Shown: piece after piece, positions 23,619 to 33,951 of the stretch
How the letters are laid out: every line of letters begins with the position of its first letter
Position numbering within the stretch: position 1 is the first letter of the stretch
Source: Syncephalastrum monosporum B8922
Lineage: Eukaryota > Mucoromycota > Mucoromycetes > Mucorales > Syncephalastraceae
Assembly: GCA_000697355.1 (NCBI GenBank)
Contig: JNEN01001244.1
Location: 186,001-250,000, forward strand
Reading direction: 5' to 3'
DNA: 64,000 nucleotides
Program-made: the position numbers and the translations under genes
Notes under the pieces: model-generated
Databases searched by the model: none
Told to the model about the DNA's origin: nothing
Seen by the model: the letters and a program-made list of their open reading frames with translations, nothing else

Positions 23619-26522
23619 TTATTTTCCCTTGTTAGAGTCTGATGCCTGGTAAGACGAGAAACCTTCCAGGGTATCCTCGAGGCCTTGCTTTTGCAGATAC
23701 TCGGCGTACTTGGTGTACTCTTCGTGCATCTTGACCTGGGCCTCCTTGTCCTTGATCAGCTTCTTCTGTTGACTCTTGGACATCTCACCGTCCTTGACTG
23801 CCGCCAGCCGCTCCTTCTCAAGGTCTTCGGGAGACTGCTTGCCCTTGAGGAGACGGTCGTACGCTTTCTGCAAACGTGCCTGCTTGGCCTCGTTGGCCTT
23901 GGCTGCCTTGGCGTTCTGCTGCTTGATCTTTTCATCACGCGACTTGATGGCTTCTTCGGGCGTGGTCAACTTGACGAGGGCCTTGCCATCTATAAGGAGT
24001 AAATGGAATGAATACCGTTGTGCTAAACCACAGTGTGGGACGCCTCCATGCCTCCTCTGCCTTACCTTTCTGGTCATCCAAAATGATACCGAGCGGGATG
24101 AGGTGGGTGTCACGCAGCTCATCGCAGAGACTCAGGTATTCCTTGGCATCCTTCTTGTCCAGTGCAAATTGGCGGACCTGGTCACGGAAGCTCGACAGCT
24201 GGCGGATGCACTGCATCAAGAATTCGCCCTGGGAATCATCGCCTGTGGTAATCTGGCTACTCATCTCCACGCCAAAGACCTATCAGAGTAGAAAACCGCA
24301 TTGTCAACCGAGGGTACGCAAGGAGGGGACGACTCAATCTTACGTCGAGCATACGGGAAACCCAAGAAGAAATGTCCTGGAGGATATCGACGTTCACGAC
24401 GCTCGCGCCGCCCGTCATGTACTTGTTGGTCTGGTTAATGAGGGCCATGATTTCGCTCATAGCGCCGGCCGTGTTGATCGAGTCGCAGAGGGATTCGTGC
24501 GTAGCGTCCATGCGATCGTGGAAGCTGTAAAAGAGGGAAAAAAAAAAAAAGAACCACCTTAGCATTCAGACCGCCCACTGTGTACTTTCCCTTCCATTTG
24601 CCCTTTTCACTTACTATTTCAGGAGCTCCTTTTCGGTATCGCGGATACGATGGCTGAGGGTGCCGTCCTGGAGGGTAGTAGCACCACGCGAGCCGTCGGA
24701 GTTGACGCGGTCCGTCAAGGCATTCACCAGATCAAAGAAGTTCTTGATCGTGGTCTCCATCTGGATGGCCTCGTGCATGCTGCTCTTTTTGTAATCCATG
24801 CGGGCGTTCCACTGGTGGAGCAGGAAAAAGATACGCAGCTGGCGGGCCGAATACTCCTTCAAGGCTTCCTGGATGGTAATAAAGTTTTTCAAGCTCTTGC
24901 TCATCTTTTGGCCTTCGACGTGCAAATGACCGGCGTGCAAAAAGTAGTTGACCCACTGGTGGCAGTCAAAGTAGGCCTCGGCCTGGGCGAGCTCATTGTC
25001 GTGGTGCGGGAAGGCGAGATCGATACCGCCCGAGTGAATGTCCATGTTGTCGCCCAAGACCGCGCTGGCCATGACCGAGCACTCAATATGCCAGCCCGGG
25101 CGACCCTTGCCCCAGGGCGAATCCCAGACCGGCTCACCTGGTTTGGATGCCTTCCAGAGCGCAAAATCGTTGGGGCTGCGCTTGCCCTGCAGCTTGGCAC
25201 CGAGCGAGCCTTCGCCGTCCTCGATCAGGGCCTTGTTGCCCTTGGACCAGGGCTCGATCTTGGCATAGCAGTGGCCCTTTTGGCCGTCAAAGCTCGCGGT
25301 GTCAAAGTAGACTGAGCCGTCGGCGGCATAGGCGTAGCCGTTCGCAATGATCTTCTCGACATAGGTGATGATCTCAGGGACGTACTCGCTCACACGGGTC
25401 TTGATGCTGGGAGGCAGGACCTAGTATGGGAATGGATACGTCAACGGTGGCACCTCGCTTCCTCTTCTGTTTCTACTTACATTGAGAGCCTTCATATCCT
25501 TGAAATACATGTCTTCCCAATAGGCCGGCAGTTCGCGGAACACGGCGGGGTCCTGCATCTGGCTGCCTTTCTGCTCAACCCGATGAGCATACACACCCAT
25601 ATGCACTCGCCTTCCTGACGGGGCCTGTATAGCTTACCTCTTTGTCGAGCCACTCACACAAGACGTCCTTGGCCTTATCAACCAGGGCATGGCCTTGCTC
25701 AGCCGAACCAGAACCTTGGGCATTGACGTGAGTGGTGGCTTCCTCGATGGCATAAAAGCCGGCATTGGCCGCAGTCAACTTCATCTTGAACTTTTCGTCC
25801 GTAGCCACGTGTTTCTCAATGACTTCAGGGGTCATCTCCTTCATCAACGAGGGCCAGCTCGCCTTGCCCTTCTTGGCAACCTCTTCGTCGAACTTGTCCT
25901 GGAGGTAGCGTTCCCAAGCGGCCTTGACGTCGGCGATCAGGGCCGTGTCCAACTTTTGGATTGCTTTTCGCATTTCTTGGAACAGGTATTCTTGGCGCGC
26001 GCGCAAGATGATCTGTACACGCGGTGAATAAATAACATATGCGGGTGTTTGAGGGGGGGGGTTGTGGAGAGTGGATGGCCGGATCACAAAAGTCACAAGA
26101 CCTTACCTTGTCGTCGATATCCGTGACGTTTTGCACAAACTGGACATTGTAGCCGAAATAGGACTGCAGCACGCGACGGATGATATCCATACTCAGGTAC
26201 GTTCTTCGAGACACAGTGAGCGAGACGTGTTCTGACATTACCCCCCAAAGGTCTATTATCTACCTCGCGTGGCCCATGTGGGCTGCATCGTAGACGGTAG
26301 GACCACAGTTGTACCAGCTGATGTGGCCCGGTCGCTTCGAGACGAATTCAGACTATCCTTTCGTGTCAGACAAATCACAAACGAGACGATGGCGGGCTGG
26401 GGGTCGGGACTCACCTTGCTCTTTGTCAGGGAATTGTAGAGCTTCAAGGTAGGGCGTGGCTTCGAATTCGTGGCAGGGTTCAGCCATTCTGGGTTGCGCG
26501 AACTCGACGTGTCGGTGGCCAT
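23619..26522 (-). CDS. CARS: Cysteinyl-tRNA synthetase (class I), likely dual cytosolic/mitochondrial
   Basis: Charges tRNA-Cys with cysteine. From the internal start at 26522 ([16 protein letters not shown]) the order is [27 protein letters not shown] (zinc Cys plus the HIGH-equivalent HMGH), then [11 protein letters not shown]. The insert typical of eukaryotic CysRS (Lys/Glu-rich, about 25,620-26,010) follows. The second zinc ligand is in [14 protein letters not shown] and the third in [16 protein letters not shown]. The KMSKS loop is [13 protein letters not shown], and the DALR-type anticodon domain ends in a Lys/Glu-rich coiled tail ([20 protein letters not shown]). About eight introns. 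Protein about 770 aa, a normal eukaryotic length. An in-frame ATG at 26594 adds 24 residues (see next entry). Confidence 0.95.
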
Positions 26523-26594
26523 GGTGCGAAGAAGACGAGTGGAGGGAGGGCGGATGGGCTTACGAGTCAACAGACCGACAAATGCAACTCGCAT
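26523..26594 (-). other. Alternative N-terminal extension of CysRS: predicted mitochondrial presequence
   Basis: An upstream ATG at 26594 is in frame with the CysRS start at 26522 and adds MRVAFVGLLTRKPIRPPSTR followed by LLRT. The 24 residues contain five Arg and one Lys and no acidic residue, as expected of a matrix-targeting peptide. The upstream ATG sits in a weak context (T at -3), the downstream one in a strong context (ACCATGG), an arrangement that allows leaky scanning. Use of both starts is inference. Confidence 0.6.
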
Positions 26595-26988
26595 TCAATG
26601 GAATCTGCTTTTCCCTTTTTTTTCTGCCTTTTTTTTTTTTTTTTTGTCTTTCAGTCAGGACCATTGAATCTCAGTTGGCCGCAGCCATGGTAACTGCAAT
26701 AATGTGAAACCCACCTGGATATTGAGTCATACTTTGGTCCGCAGTAACAGTAACAAAATCCACTCCTTTCTTCTTTGCTTTGCAACCAATAAACAAAGAA
26801 ATCATTGAACGCCCTCCTTCTTCTCTCCCAGCACCAACATAATGAAAAGAACGGACAGGAATACAAAGGGAAAAAGAATTAAAAAAAAAAAGACATGGTT
26901 CACTATGTATACAAATGATATAATGGAAGGTGAGGGAATATGCAAAGCAGAAAAAAAAAAGGTATGTACGCAACAAGAGATATCAAGC

Positions 26989-28708
26989 TCAATCCGAGGA
27001 CGACCATCCCCACGAAAACACGTAGCTGACCGCCACAAGTGCGACCGTGAGTCGATACACCACTGCGAACGATGCCTCTTGGTTTTCAGCAAGGAAAGAG
27101 GCAGCCAGCGCGCCGAGGGCTGGACCCAATGCACTATACAAGGCCGACAGTTTGCTCACCTGAGTCGATCGCAGATCTTCCTCCGTCCAGAGCAAGATAT
27201 TGGTCCGTTGCGCCATGCAGAGCCATATCAACTGAAATGCCAATCCTATAAATGTCGTACATGCAAAGGAGGAAAGAGATACGGTCAATCAGCCCCTTCT
27301 TTTTTGTTTTTGTCTCTTTACCTTGAGCGAATTGACAGACAAAGATCCAGAGAGGCGAGTGCTCGGCGCGCAGACACGCATACGAAAAGGCACAGACAGC
27401 CAATGTCCCGTGCACGACCGCGACCGTGCCCATGGCCGTCAGTCTCGGTGCCCACTATCCAAAGCAAACAAAAACAATGAGCATAGGTCAACACACGACA
27501 GCCGCATTACCCAGTGCACAGTGACATGGAGCACCACGTCGGCAACCAAAGGCAGCATGAGAGCCAGGCCGCAATAAATGGGATCCAGCGCGAGGCTCTC
27601 GACGAGAAACACGGGCAGGAGCGCATTGATCAGGCCGTAGATGAGGCCGAGCAGGAGGGCCGAGACAGACATGCTATGGAGCTGCCAGGGCAGCGTGGTG
27701 GGTCCGACTTGGCGTGGCAGACCGAGGGTGGCGAGGGGCGCATGGGGCGGCGGCATCGGCAGCATCGCGAGATCCTTGGCAGAGCTCAAGCTGGGCTGGG
27801 CATTGGTCGGGTAGCGGTGCGGATAGCTCGTATGGGTGGCACCATACTCATGGTAGTACGACATGGTGGTCGTGACCGAGTTGGCAGAACACGTCGATTG
27901 GTGGCTGTCACGACGCAGGAGCGAGGGCGTGTACTGCGAGCGGCCGACCATGAGGCTGTCTTCCTCGGAGATGTGTGACAGTGGCTCACCAAAGAGACTG
28001 TAGGGCTTGTAGTTGAACGTATTGTGGGTGGCAGCGTTCTTGAGGAACGAGGGCGGCAAGCCCTGCTCATACGTGTCGTCATCGTTGTTGGGCTGCACCA
28101 CGAGGCCACCTGCCGTCGCGATACCGACCAAGATAACGAATGCCACTAAAAGACATGCCCCCGATGCGATGTACACCGCGTCAAGGTCCAATGCCACCAG
28201 ACAAACGACAAGAGCGGAGGCCAGGACGCCCACGTAGCGTTCGCGGTCTATCATACAATTTAGCAAAATGTAAAAATGTAAGCGATTGGAAAAAACAAAG
28301 GGACGTGTTTCATCATTGAAACCTACCATACAGCCACGATTTGGACTCGCCGAAGCGTTTGATGACAATGACGTCGATGAAGGCGGGGTGTGCAGCGGCA
28401 GCATAGATGAGGAGGATGGCGGTCAAGAGGAGGTAGAAGCGAGGAGAAGCATAAAGCGCAAAAAGGGCTGCGGTGGCGAGGCAGGTCAGTGCGGCGATGG
28501 CCCGTGGGAAGGAGCGTGGGTCGGGCGACCCATCCCACAACGCAGTCCAGAGATTGCAACTGATCAGGCGACATGTCCACACCAAGGCCAGAAAGAGACC
28601 CACCGCGAACAGGCGCAGGTCTTTTTGGCGCAATAAGAGGGGCAAGTACGCATCGAAGGTCGTCGTTCCCGCCGCATAGGTCGCTACGAGGATCTTGACC
28701 CAGTCCAT
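26989..28708 (-). CDS. Multi-span membrane transporter, MFS-like
   Basis: The ATG at 28708 (ACAATGG context) starts MDWVKILVATYAAGTTTFDA, the first of about twelve predicted membrane segments. Others include FAVGLFLALVWTCRLI, LTCLATAALFALYA, VGVLASALVVCLVALDL and CLLVAFVILVGIATAGGLVV. The two halves are separated by a hydrophilic loop of roughly 110 residues (Ser/His/Pro-rich, about 27,740-28,090). The second half has LHSMSVSALLLGLIYGLINA, LMLPLVADVVLHV and IGLAFQLIWLCMAQ, and ends YVFSWGWSSSD at 26989. Four exons. The 6+6 topology with a long central loop fits the major facilitator superfamily, and the sequence recalls the MFS_1_like/MFSD6 group. The substrate is unknown. Confidence 0.7.
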
Positions 28709-29423
28709 TGTATACAAATAATAACAATAATGCTGATGATGGTGTTGATGATAAAAAGAGATAGGCTATCAGTGCGTGCAATGCGAGGAGTAAGTTTATA
28801 GCAGGTGACCACCCAAGGTCGGGAGGGTGTTCCACGCCAAGGCAGAGCACAAGGAGCGAGAGAAGAGAAGAGGAGGAAGAGAAAGCAAAGGACAAAACGC
28901 GCGACAGGTTTCATTTTATTGCACGCATAAGGCAATGACGTGGTGTGGTGTTGCACACACACATCCAGGATGCACCCAGGACAGAGCATCAGACGCATAC
29001 ACAAACACATACACATACACATGCGCAAAAGCAGCTCTACAGCGATCCCCTCGCCCCTTTGATCGTGGAGATTCCCTTTTCTGGATGACTGATAGGAAAG
29101 ATAAGGATGCAGGACCATGCCATGCGCACATAGCTATATATACTAATCATACAAAAGGTAGAAGAGATAGGAAGGTAGCTGGCACGGCATGCAAAGAAAG
29201 AGCGGAGGGACAGGCAGGCCTGGGCCTGACAAAAACAAAACCACCCGATCCCCACAAACACGCATCAACAAGCAACATAAAAAAAAGAGGTCGTACAGAC
29301 CGCAAGACTTGCTTGCATCGGCATTATTGTGTTGAGCTCAGCCACCTTCAATTACCCAAAAAAGCACTCTCACCTTTTTTTCCTCCCCCCTCTCGTTTTC
29401 AAACTTCGAAGAACTTTAAGATC
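28709..29423. promoter_or_regulatory. Divergent intergenic region
   Basis: Separates the MFS-like gene (minus) from the small basic protein gene (plus) by about 715 bp. Contains CA-rich microsatellite-like stretches (about 28,950-29,025) and pyrimidine-rich DNA just before 29424. No gene seen. Confidence 0.4.
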
Positions 29424-29968
29424 ATGGCAGGACAGATTCAGCGCATCGGTAAAGCAAACAAAGAGCAGCTCGCACCGTATATTATAATACCGTTTGTTGA
29501 CTTCAATAATAGTCAAGAACTCGATACCCAAGAACCCCAAGGGCATTGGCAAGGGCAAGCCCTCCCCCATTATTAAGGGCCGTCTCATGTCCAAAAAGAA
29601 GCAGAAGCAGTACGAGCGAGCTCTTAAGAATGTACGACGGAAATGAACCAGAGAAAAGAGATATGCAATGTAGAATTCTGACGTGTCTTCGTTTTCTTCT
29701 CTTTGCTTTTCACAGGAGCAAAAGCATCTGCTCAAGCGTGGTTTGATTGATGCGCCCGAGGAAGAAATGACAGGTAAAGTATTGTATATATACAGTATAG
29801 AGTAATGGATATGGAGTTTCAGCAATAAGACTCACTCAACCGGGTCATATTGCAGATGGTCAAATGATGCTCGCTCAAAAGGTGAACCGTGTCACGATTG
29901 ACATTCCTGCTGAAGTCCTCGCCGCCGCTGCCAATGGCCCTGGCACCACTCTCGGTCAGCCTAACTAG
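29424..29968 (+). CDS. Small basic protein, possibly an Alb1-like ribosome-biogenesis factor
   Basis: Four exons (29424-29448, 29513-29631, 29716-29773, 29856-29968) join in frame to 104 aa; the first exon is only 25 nt. All junctions are GT-AG. The protein starts MAGQIQRIVKNSIPKNPKG, has a Lys-rich centre (GRLMSKKKQKQYERALKN), then EQKHLLKRGLIDAPEEEMT, and ends VNRVTIDIPAEVLAAAANG plus a short tail. Small size, a strongly basic N-terminal half and a helical Lys/Gln/Arg segment are reminiscent of Alb1, the partner of Arx1 in 60S export, but I cannot confirm homology from sequence alone. The gene itself looks real. Its 3' end has a second copy 1.7 kb downstream. Confidence 0.72.
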
Positions 29969-30105
29969 ATTCATACCTTGTTGAAGCATCCTCCTCTTCT
30001 TCTTTACTTTTGTTCTATCCGCATCTCTGTTACTTTCATCTTCACCCAAACACACACACACACACACATCTTACATCAGCATGTACTATTAAAACCGATC
30101 GATAT
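29951..30105 (+). repeat. 3'-end/UTR segment duplicated at 31675-31820 (copy 1)
   Basis: From the last codons of the small basic gene (CTCGGTCAGCC) through ATCAGCATGTACTAT to a CGATCGATAT end point. It aligns with the downstream copy in the same orientation with scattered substitutions and small indels. Confidence 0.75.
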
Positions 30106-31275
30106 AGAATCAACCGCCCAAGTTGGCCGAGGCGGGCCAGTTCCGATTTGCACCACGGCATAGGCGCTTCTGCAGAGAAATATTCATTCTATTGATCGCT
30201 TCCCACCTCTGAAGGTTGCGGCGGGTGTCCGAGGCATCGCAGCAGCATGTTTCCTCATGTGCTCGTATGAAGCGTGCTTTTGTGGACGCCCAGTGATCAG
30301 GATTGCTTGCGACCAGAGTGAAACTGAGCCATGTTATTATTCTAATCACCGGGTCAGAACGCTGGTGACAGCTTGGGGGGCCGGGATTCGTGCATAATTT
30401 GCAATGTGCTCGCCAGGCCACTCTGTTTAGATACGATAAGGGGAACCACAAAGGTATAATGGTAGCTGCATGAAGATGGTATACTACATAAGTCGTGTGA
30501 GCGCCAACAAAACATATAAAAAGACTTCAACTGGCAAAAAATAATTTGAAAGAGTTAGAGAAAGCTATCCGTGAGCTTGCGAAGTAGGGAAGGTGGACAG
30601 GTGATTTGAAAGGTGTCCGGTGAAATCTGGTCGCTGGTCGCCAGTCTCCAGGACCCAGCGACCTGGTGCCCTATGATGACCCGTTTGGGGCGGTGAGTCT
30701 TATGCAGCTGTGACAAGCAAAGCATGCCCAGTTGTCGAACAGAGACGAGGAGCTTCATCTTGTAATACTCCTCTCTATTTCTTTTGCTTCTTTAAACTAT
30801 GGATCACACATGTGACGGTTGTCACGAAGCTTTTTCTTATTATACGAAGCTCAGAAACCATGATCGTGATTACATGTCCATTGTAAGGTGTCAAGTCCTA
30901 CTGGCAACCACAGCGGATAAGTTACACCCACCTTCCTTTTACATCCATTTGCTGACTTCTCGTTTGTTGCCTCCCCTTCTTTTTTTATGAAGGCTCTACC
31001 CTTCTCTCTTTTTCTTTCTTTCTTTCTTTCACAACTGCTTCATCCTTCCCTCTCTTCCCCGTAACAAACTTATCCTCCCCTCCTTTTTATTTTTTCTGCC
31101 AACCTCAAAGCATTTTTTGTTCCGTTGGAATCGCCTACTCCAGCATCGAGGCTCGAGTTCCGAACCCGCACCATTTGGACTTTGTATGACTAGGAGTCCC
31201 CACACCATGCAGCACCCTCGCAAGAACGGCTTGCTTCCCAGCTTTTCCTTATCTTAGCCAACAAGGTGATCAACG

Positions 31276-31688
31276 ATGGGGGAAAAGGCAACTCTTTCCT
31301 TGGTAATGATTGAGGGTTTGATCAACGATATCAAGCAGAAATCAAGATTGGCAAAGGCTTTGGAGTCTATCAAGGAGCTGTGCAAGGGATCTGACTGCAT
31401 GCCCATCATCAACAACTCGCAGCCCAACTCAGTTCTCGTCCACCCACCATCTGCTGCCTTAACGCTTACAGCTGGATCAGTCCTTTCTCTTCCAACTTGC
31501 CAGCATCATTTCGAACAAGGCCGAAGACCTCAAGAAGAAAACCTCGATCACCAATGCCAGATACCATTATACACAAGTGGACATGTTTCTCTCTCTTTCT
31601 AGCTCTATACTTTTGGTACCTGCTTACTTCCTTTTCATTCCTCTCTTGCAGTTCCGTGACCATCTACCTACCTTCTTGGTCAGCCTAC
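31276..31688 (+). pseudogene. Uncharacterised open segment(s), possibly a gene fragment
   Basis: An open frame starting MGEKATLSLVMIEGLINDI runs about 100 codons. A second frame in the same interval, more protein-like, reads LDQSFLFQLASIISNKAEDL then KKKTSITNARYHYTQVD, and a final short exon-like piece ends FRDHLPTFLVSLLDK at 31688. Joining them needs splice sites I cannot place with confidence. I do not recognise the protein. It could be a fungal gene with missed introns or a truncated copy, because the DNA directly after it is duplicated from the neighbouring small gene. Confidence 0.3.
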
Positions 31689-31820
31689 TAGATAAATAAC
31701 TTGTTAAAGCATCCTTTTTTCTTCTTTTTCTTCTTTCTCTACCCGCATCCCTGTTACTTTTATCTTCACACAAAAACATCCACCTTTTATATCAGCATGT
31801 ACTATCAAAGCCATCGATAT
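31675..31820 (+). repeat. Copy 2 of the small gene's 3' end
   Basis: Begins CTTGGTCAGCC and continues through CTTGTTAAAGCATCC, ATCCCTGTTACTTTTATC and ATCAGCATGTACTATCAAAG to CATCGATAT. It matches 29951-30105 in order and orientation. No recognisable copy of the upstream coding exons accompanies it. Confidence 0.75.
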
Positions 31821-32230
31821 TGTGGCAGCTGCTTGTTTATCATCGAGAAACGGGTGACAAGGATCATATGGACTACCTAGATAATTCACCCTGCCGGCGT
31901 CCATCATCACATTCGTCTAGTATTAAACTAGCCTATCGAGATTCATTCTAAAGTCAGTTGGTCGTCCGACTGAAACGCACTTCCTACATACCTACGGCAG
32001 AGCCGGGTTCGTTATTGCGCGCGCAAGGCGGCAGGCCGCCACCTCATCTAACTAACGCGCCCGTGGAGGGCACGCGTCTAATTCTTTTCGTTAAACTCAT
32101 GTCTCATGATATTTCATCCGATGTGAGTCACTTACCATGATGGGTGGGGCTGGAGATATTTGGAATATATCTATAGTAAAAGGTTTAAACTACTACCGGC
32201 TTCTACCGTAGGCTAGGGCGGAGGAGGAGG

Positions 32231-32275
32231 ACAAAGCAAGGAGAACAAAGCAAGGAGAACAAAGCAAGGAGAACA
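32231..32275. repeat. 14-bp purine-rich tandem repeat, about three copies
   Basis: Unit ACAAAGCAAGGAGA repeated three times head to tail, within a longer purine-only stretch (32,217-32,300). Confidence 0.85.
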
Positions 32276-33699
32276 AAAGGAACGGAAAGGAAAAGGAGCG
32301 GACCTGACATCAAATGAGTATATGTTGACAGGTTTCAGTTTCTTATGTAGTTCAGTTTACTTACAGACAGAGGGAAAAAAAGCAGGTGAAAAAAAAACCT
32401 CTGAGAGGAAGGGGCGCGAGCGGAAAAGAGGAAGAGAGACGCAAACGGGAGAGAAGACGGGAGGAGAAGAAAACGTAATACAACAAGCTACGTATTCGTT
32501 GGAATAATGTTAAAGCTGTCCGATGTATTGTGTTTATAACGCGACAACTTACTTTCGTGCACACCGGTGCATGGACGAGCAACCGGTGGCAGAGGGACTT
32601 GAGGGGACCTCGTGTCGTCTATGTCGTCTCTGTTAGATTATACCCATAGTTCTATGTATAAATGTACTTGCCGGAGAAAAAGACTTTGAGAAGGACAAAG
32701 AAAGAAGAAGAAAAGCAGACGTGGGAGAAACCAGCTGGACTTTATATAAGATGGGCCTCGGTCGATTGTGAGACAAGAACATTGATTCGGTGAACACCAA
32801 TGGGGATAGGAAAGCAGACAAGCGGACACTGATAGTGATCGACGTCAAGATTTTTATCGCGTTTCAAAGTCTACATTGACCTGTTCAGGTATCACATTTG
32901 CGAGTGGGAAAAAGAGCACAAAAGAAAATGCCCTTTTTCTTTGTCAGACGTTTTCCACGGGAGTGGCATCAGATATCAAAGTCATTCTTGACTTCATATC
33001 TCGTCAGACAACATTCGCAAAATCAAGAGATGCATTAGGTGCTGAATCGGCTACAATCGAACCTCTGCATTGCTTAGTAGGGGAACATCATAATAGTTGA
33101 TAATAATAGACAGCCTTTGGGAGGGAGCTGCTGGAGCCCATGCGTCGCCATCATATTGCTAACTTAGATGGCCTATGTATTTGTTTCCATTGTGTCTATC
33201 ATCAATAGAGGGGATCAAGACCACAATACGTCCTGTAGGTATACCAATATTAATAAAAATACACCATACGGAATCGAGTTATGAGTGTAATGGTCCGAAC
33301 ATGTCAGAGATGGAAAGGATATATAACAGAAGACTAGTTCCGTGAGTAGCAACCTGTTACATATCAGATGAAACCTCTCTGGCGATGTCGACATGTTGTA
33401 GATATACAGTACATCGCCCATCGACGGCTGATGTTATCCATAGTGACATATGGAAATATAGAATAAGTATAATGTAATCGTCGTCTCATACAAACGGGAA
33501 TCATGTCCATTGCACTTGCTCAATACCGCATGGGCGCATTTCTGGTAACCAGACAATAACATACTTCAGCCACAGAATCACCCTATCAAAGGTAAAGGGA
33601 TCAATCCATGACGCGGAGCGACTTGTCGTAGTCTGTCAAGGATGGCCCACATTGACACAGAGAGAAAATACTCGAGGATTGTGGCTACCGCTACGGACC

Positions 33700-33951
33700 T
33701 TGTCGTACTCATAAAATACACGAGATTAAGCCAAATGTTGATGCACGGTTGTACTTCCATTCGAGAATTATATAAAGCGAGACCTGTTATGTGTGAGGCT
33801 TAATCATTCTCATGTTTTCTTGTTTGTAGATGCTGAGAACTTTTTATTTTGCAATGGATGGATTGGGATGGATTGGGATGGGATGGGATGGACCTTTGGG
33901 GTGCATTACAAGCGAGAAAAGAAGGAGAGACGGGGCAGGGCGGAAGCAATG
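33700..33951 (-). ncRNA. Candidate omega-RNA region directly 3' of the Fanzor ORF (speculative)
   Basis: TnpB and Fanzor guide (omega) RNAs usually overlap or follow the 3' end of the nuclease ORF on the same strand. This interval is the matching position for the gene ending at 33952. On the minus strand it includes a CCATCC/CCAATCC tandem block (33854-33892). No structure was computed, so the boundary and even the presence of an RNA are inference. Confidence 0.22.
33854..33892. repeat. GGATGGATTGGGAT tandem block
   Basis: Degenerate G-rich repeat of GGATGG/GATTGG units ending in GGGATGGGATGGGATGG on the plus strand, 60-100 nt beyond the Fanzor stop codon. Confidence 0.85.

Larger units (their letters stand above)
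31821..33951. other. Gene-poor AT-rich stretch flanking the Fanzor gene
   Basis: Open frames are short and unsupported. It holds a GC-rich palindromic island (32017-32078), a 14-bp tandem repeat (32231-32275) and the region just downstream of the Fanzor stop. No transposase or paired terminal repeats were found. Confidence 0.45.

Noticed and set aside
30799..30990. Zinc-finger-like start MDHTCDGCHEAF with CxxC and one His
   Set aside because: The second His ligand is missing, the frame is short, and no convincing downstream exon could be joined.
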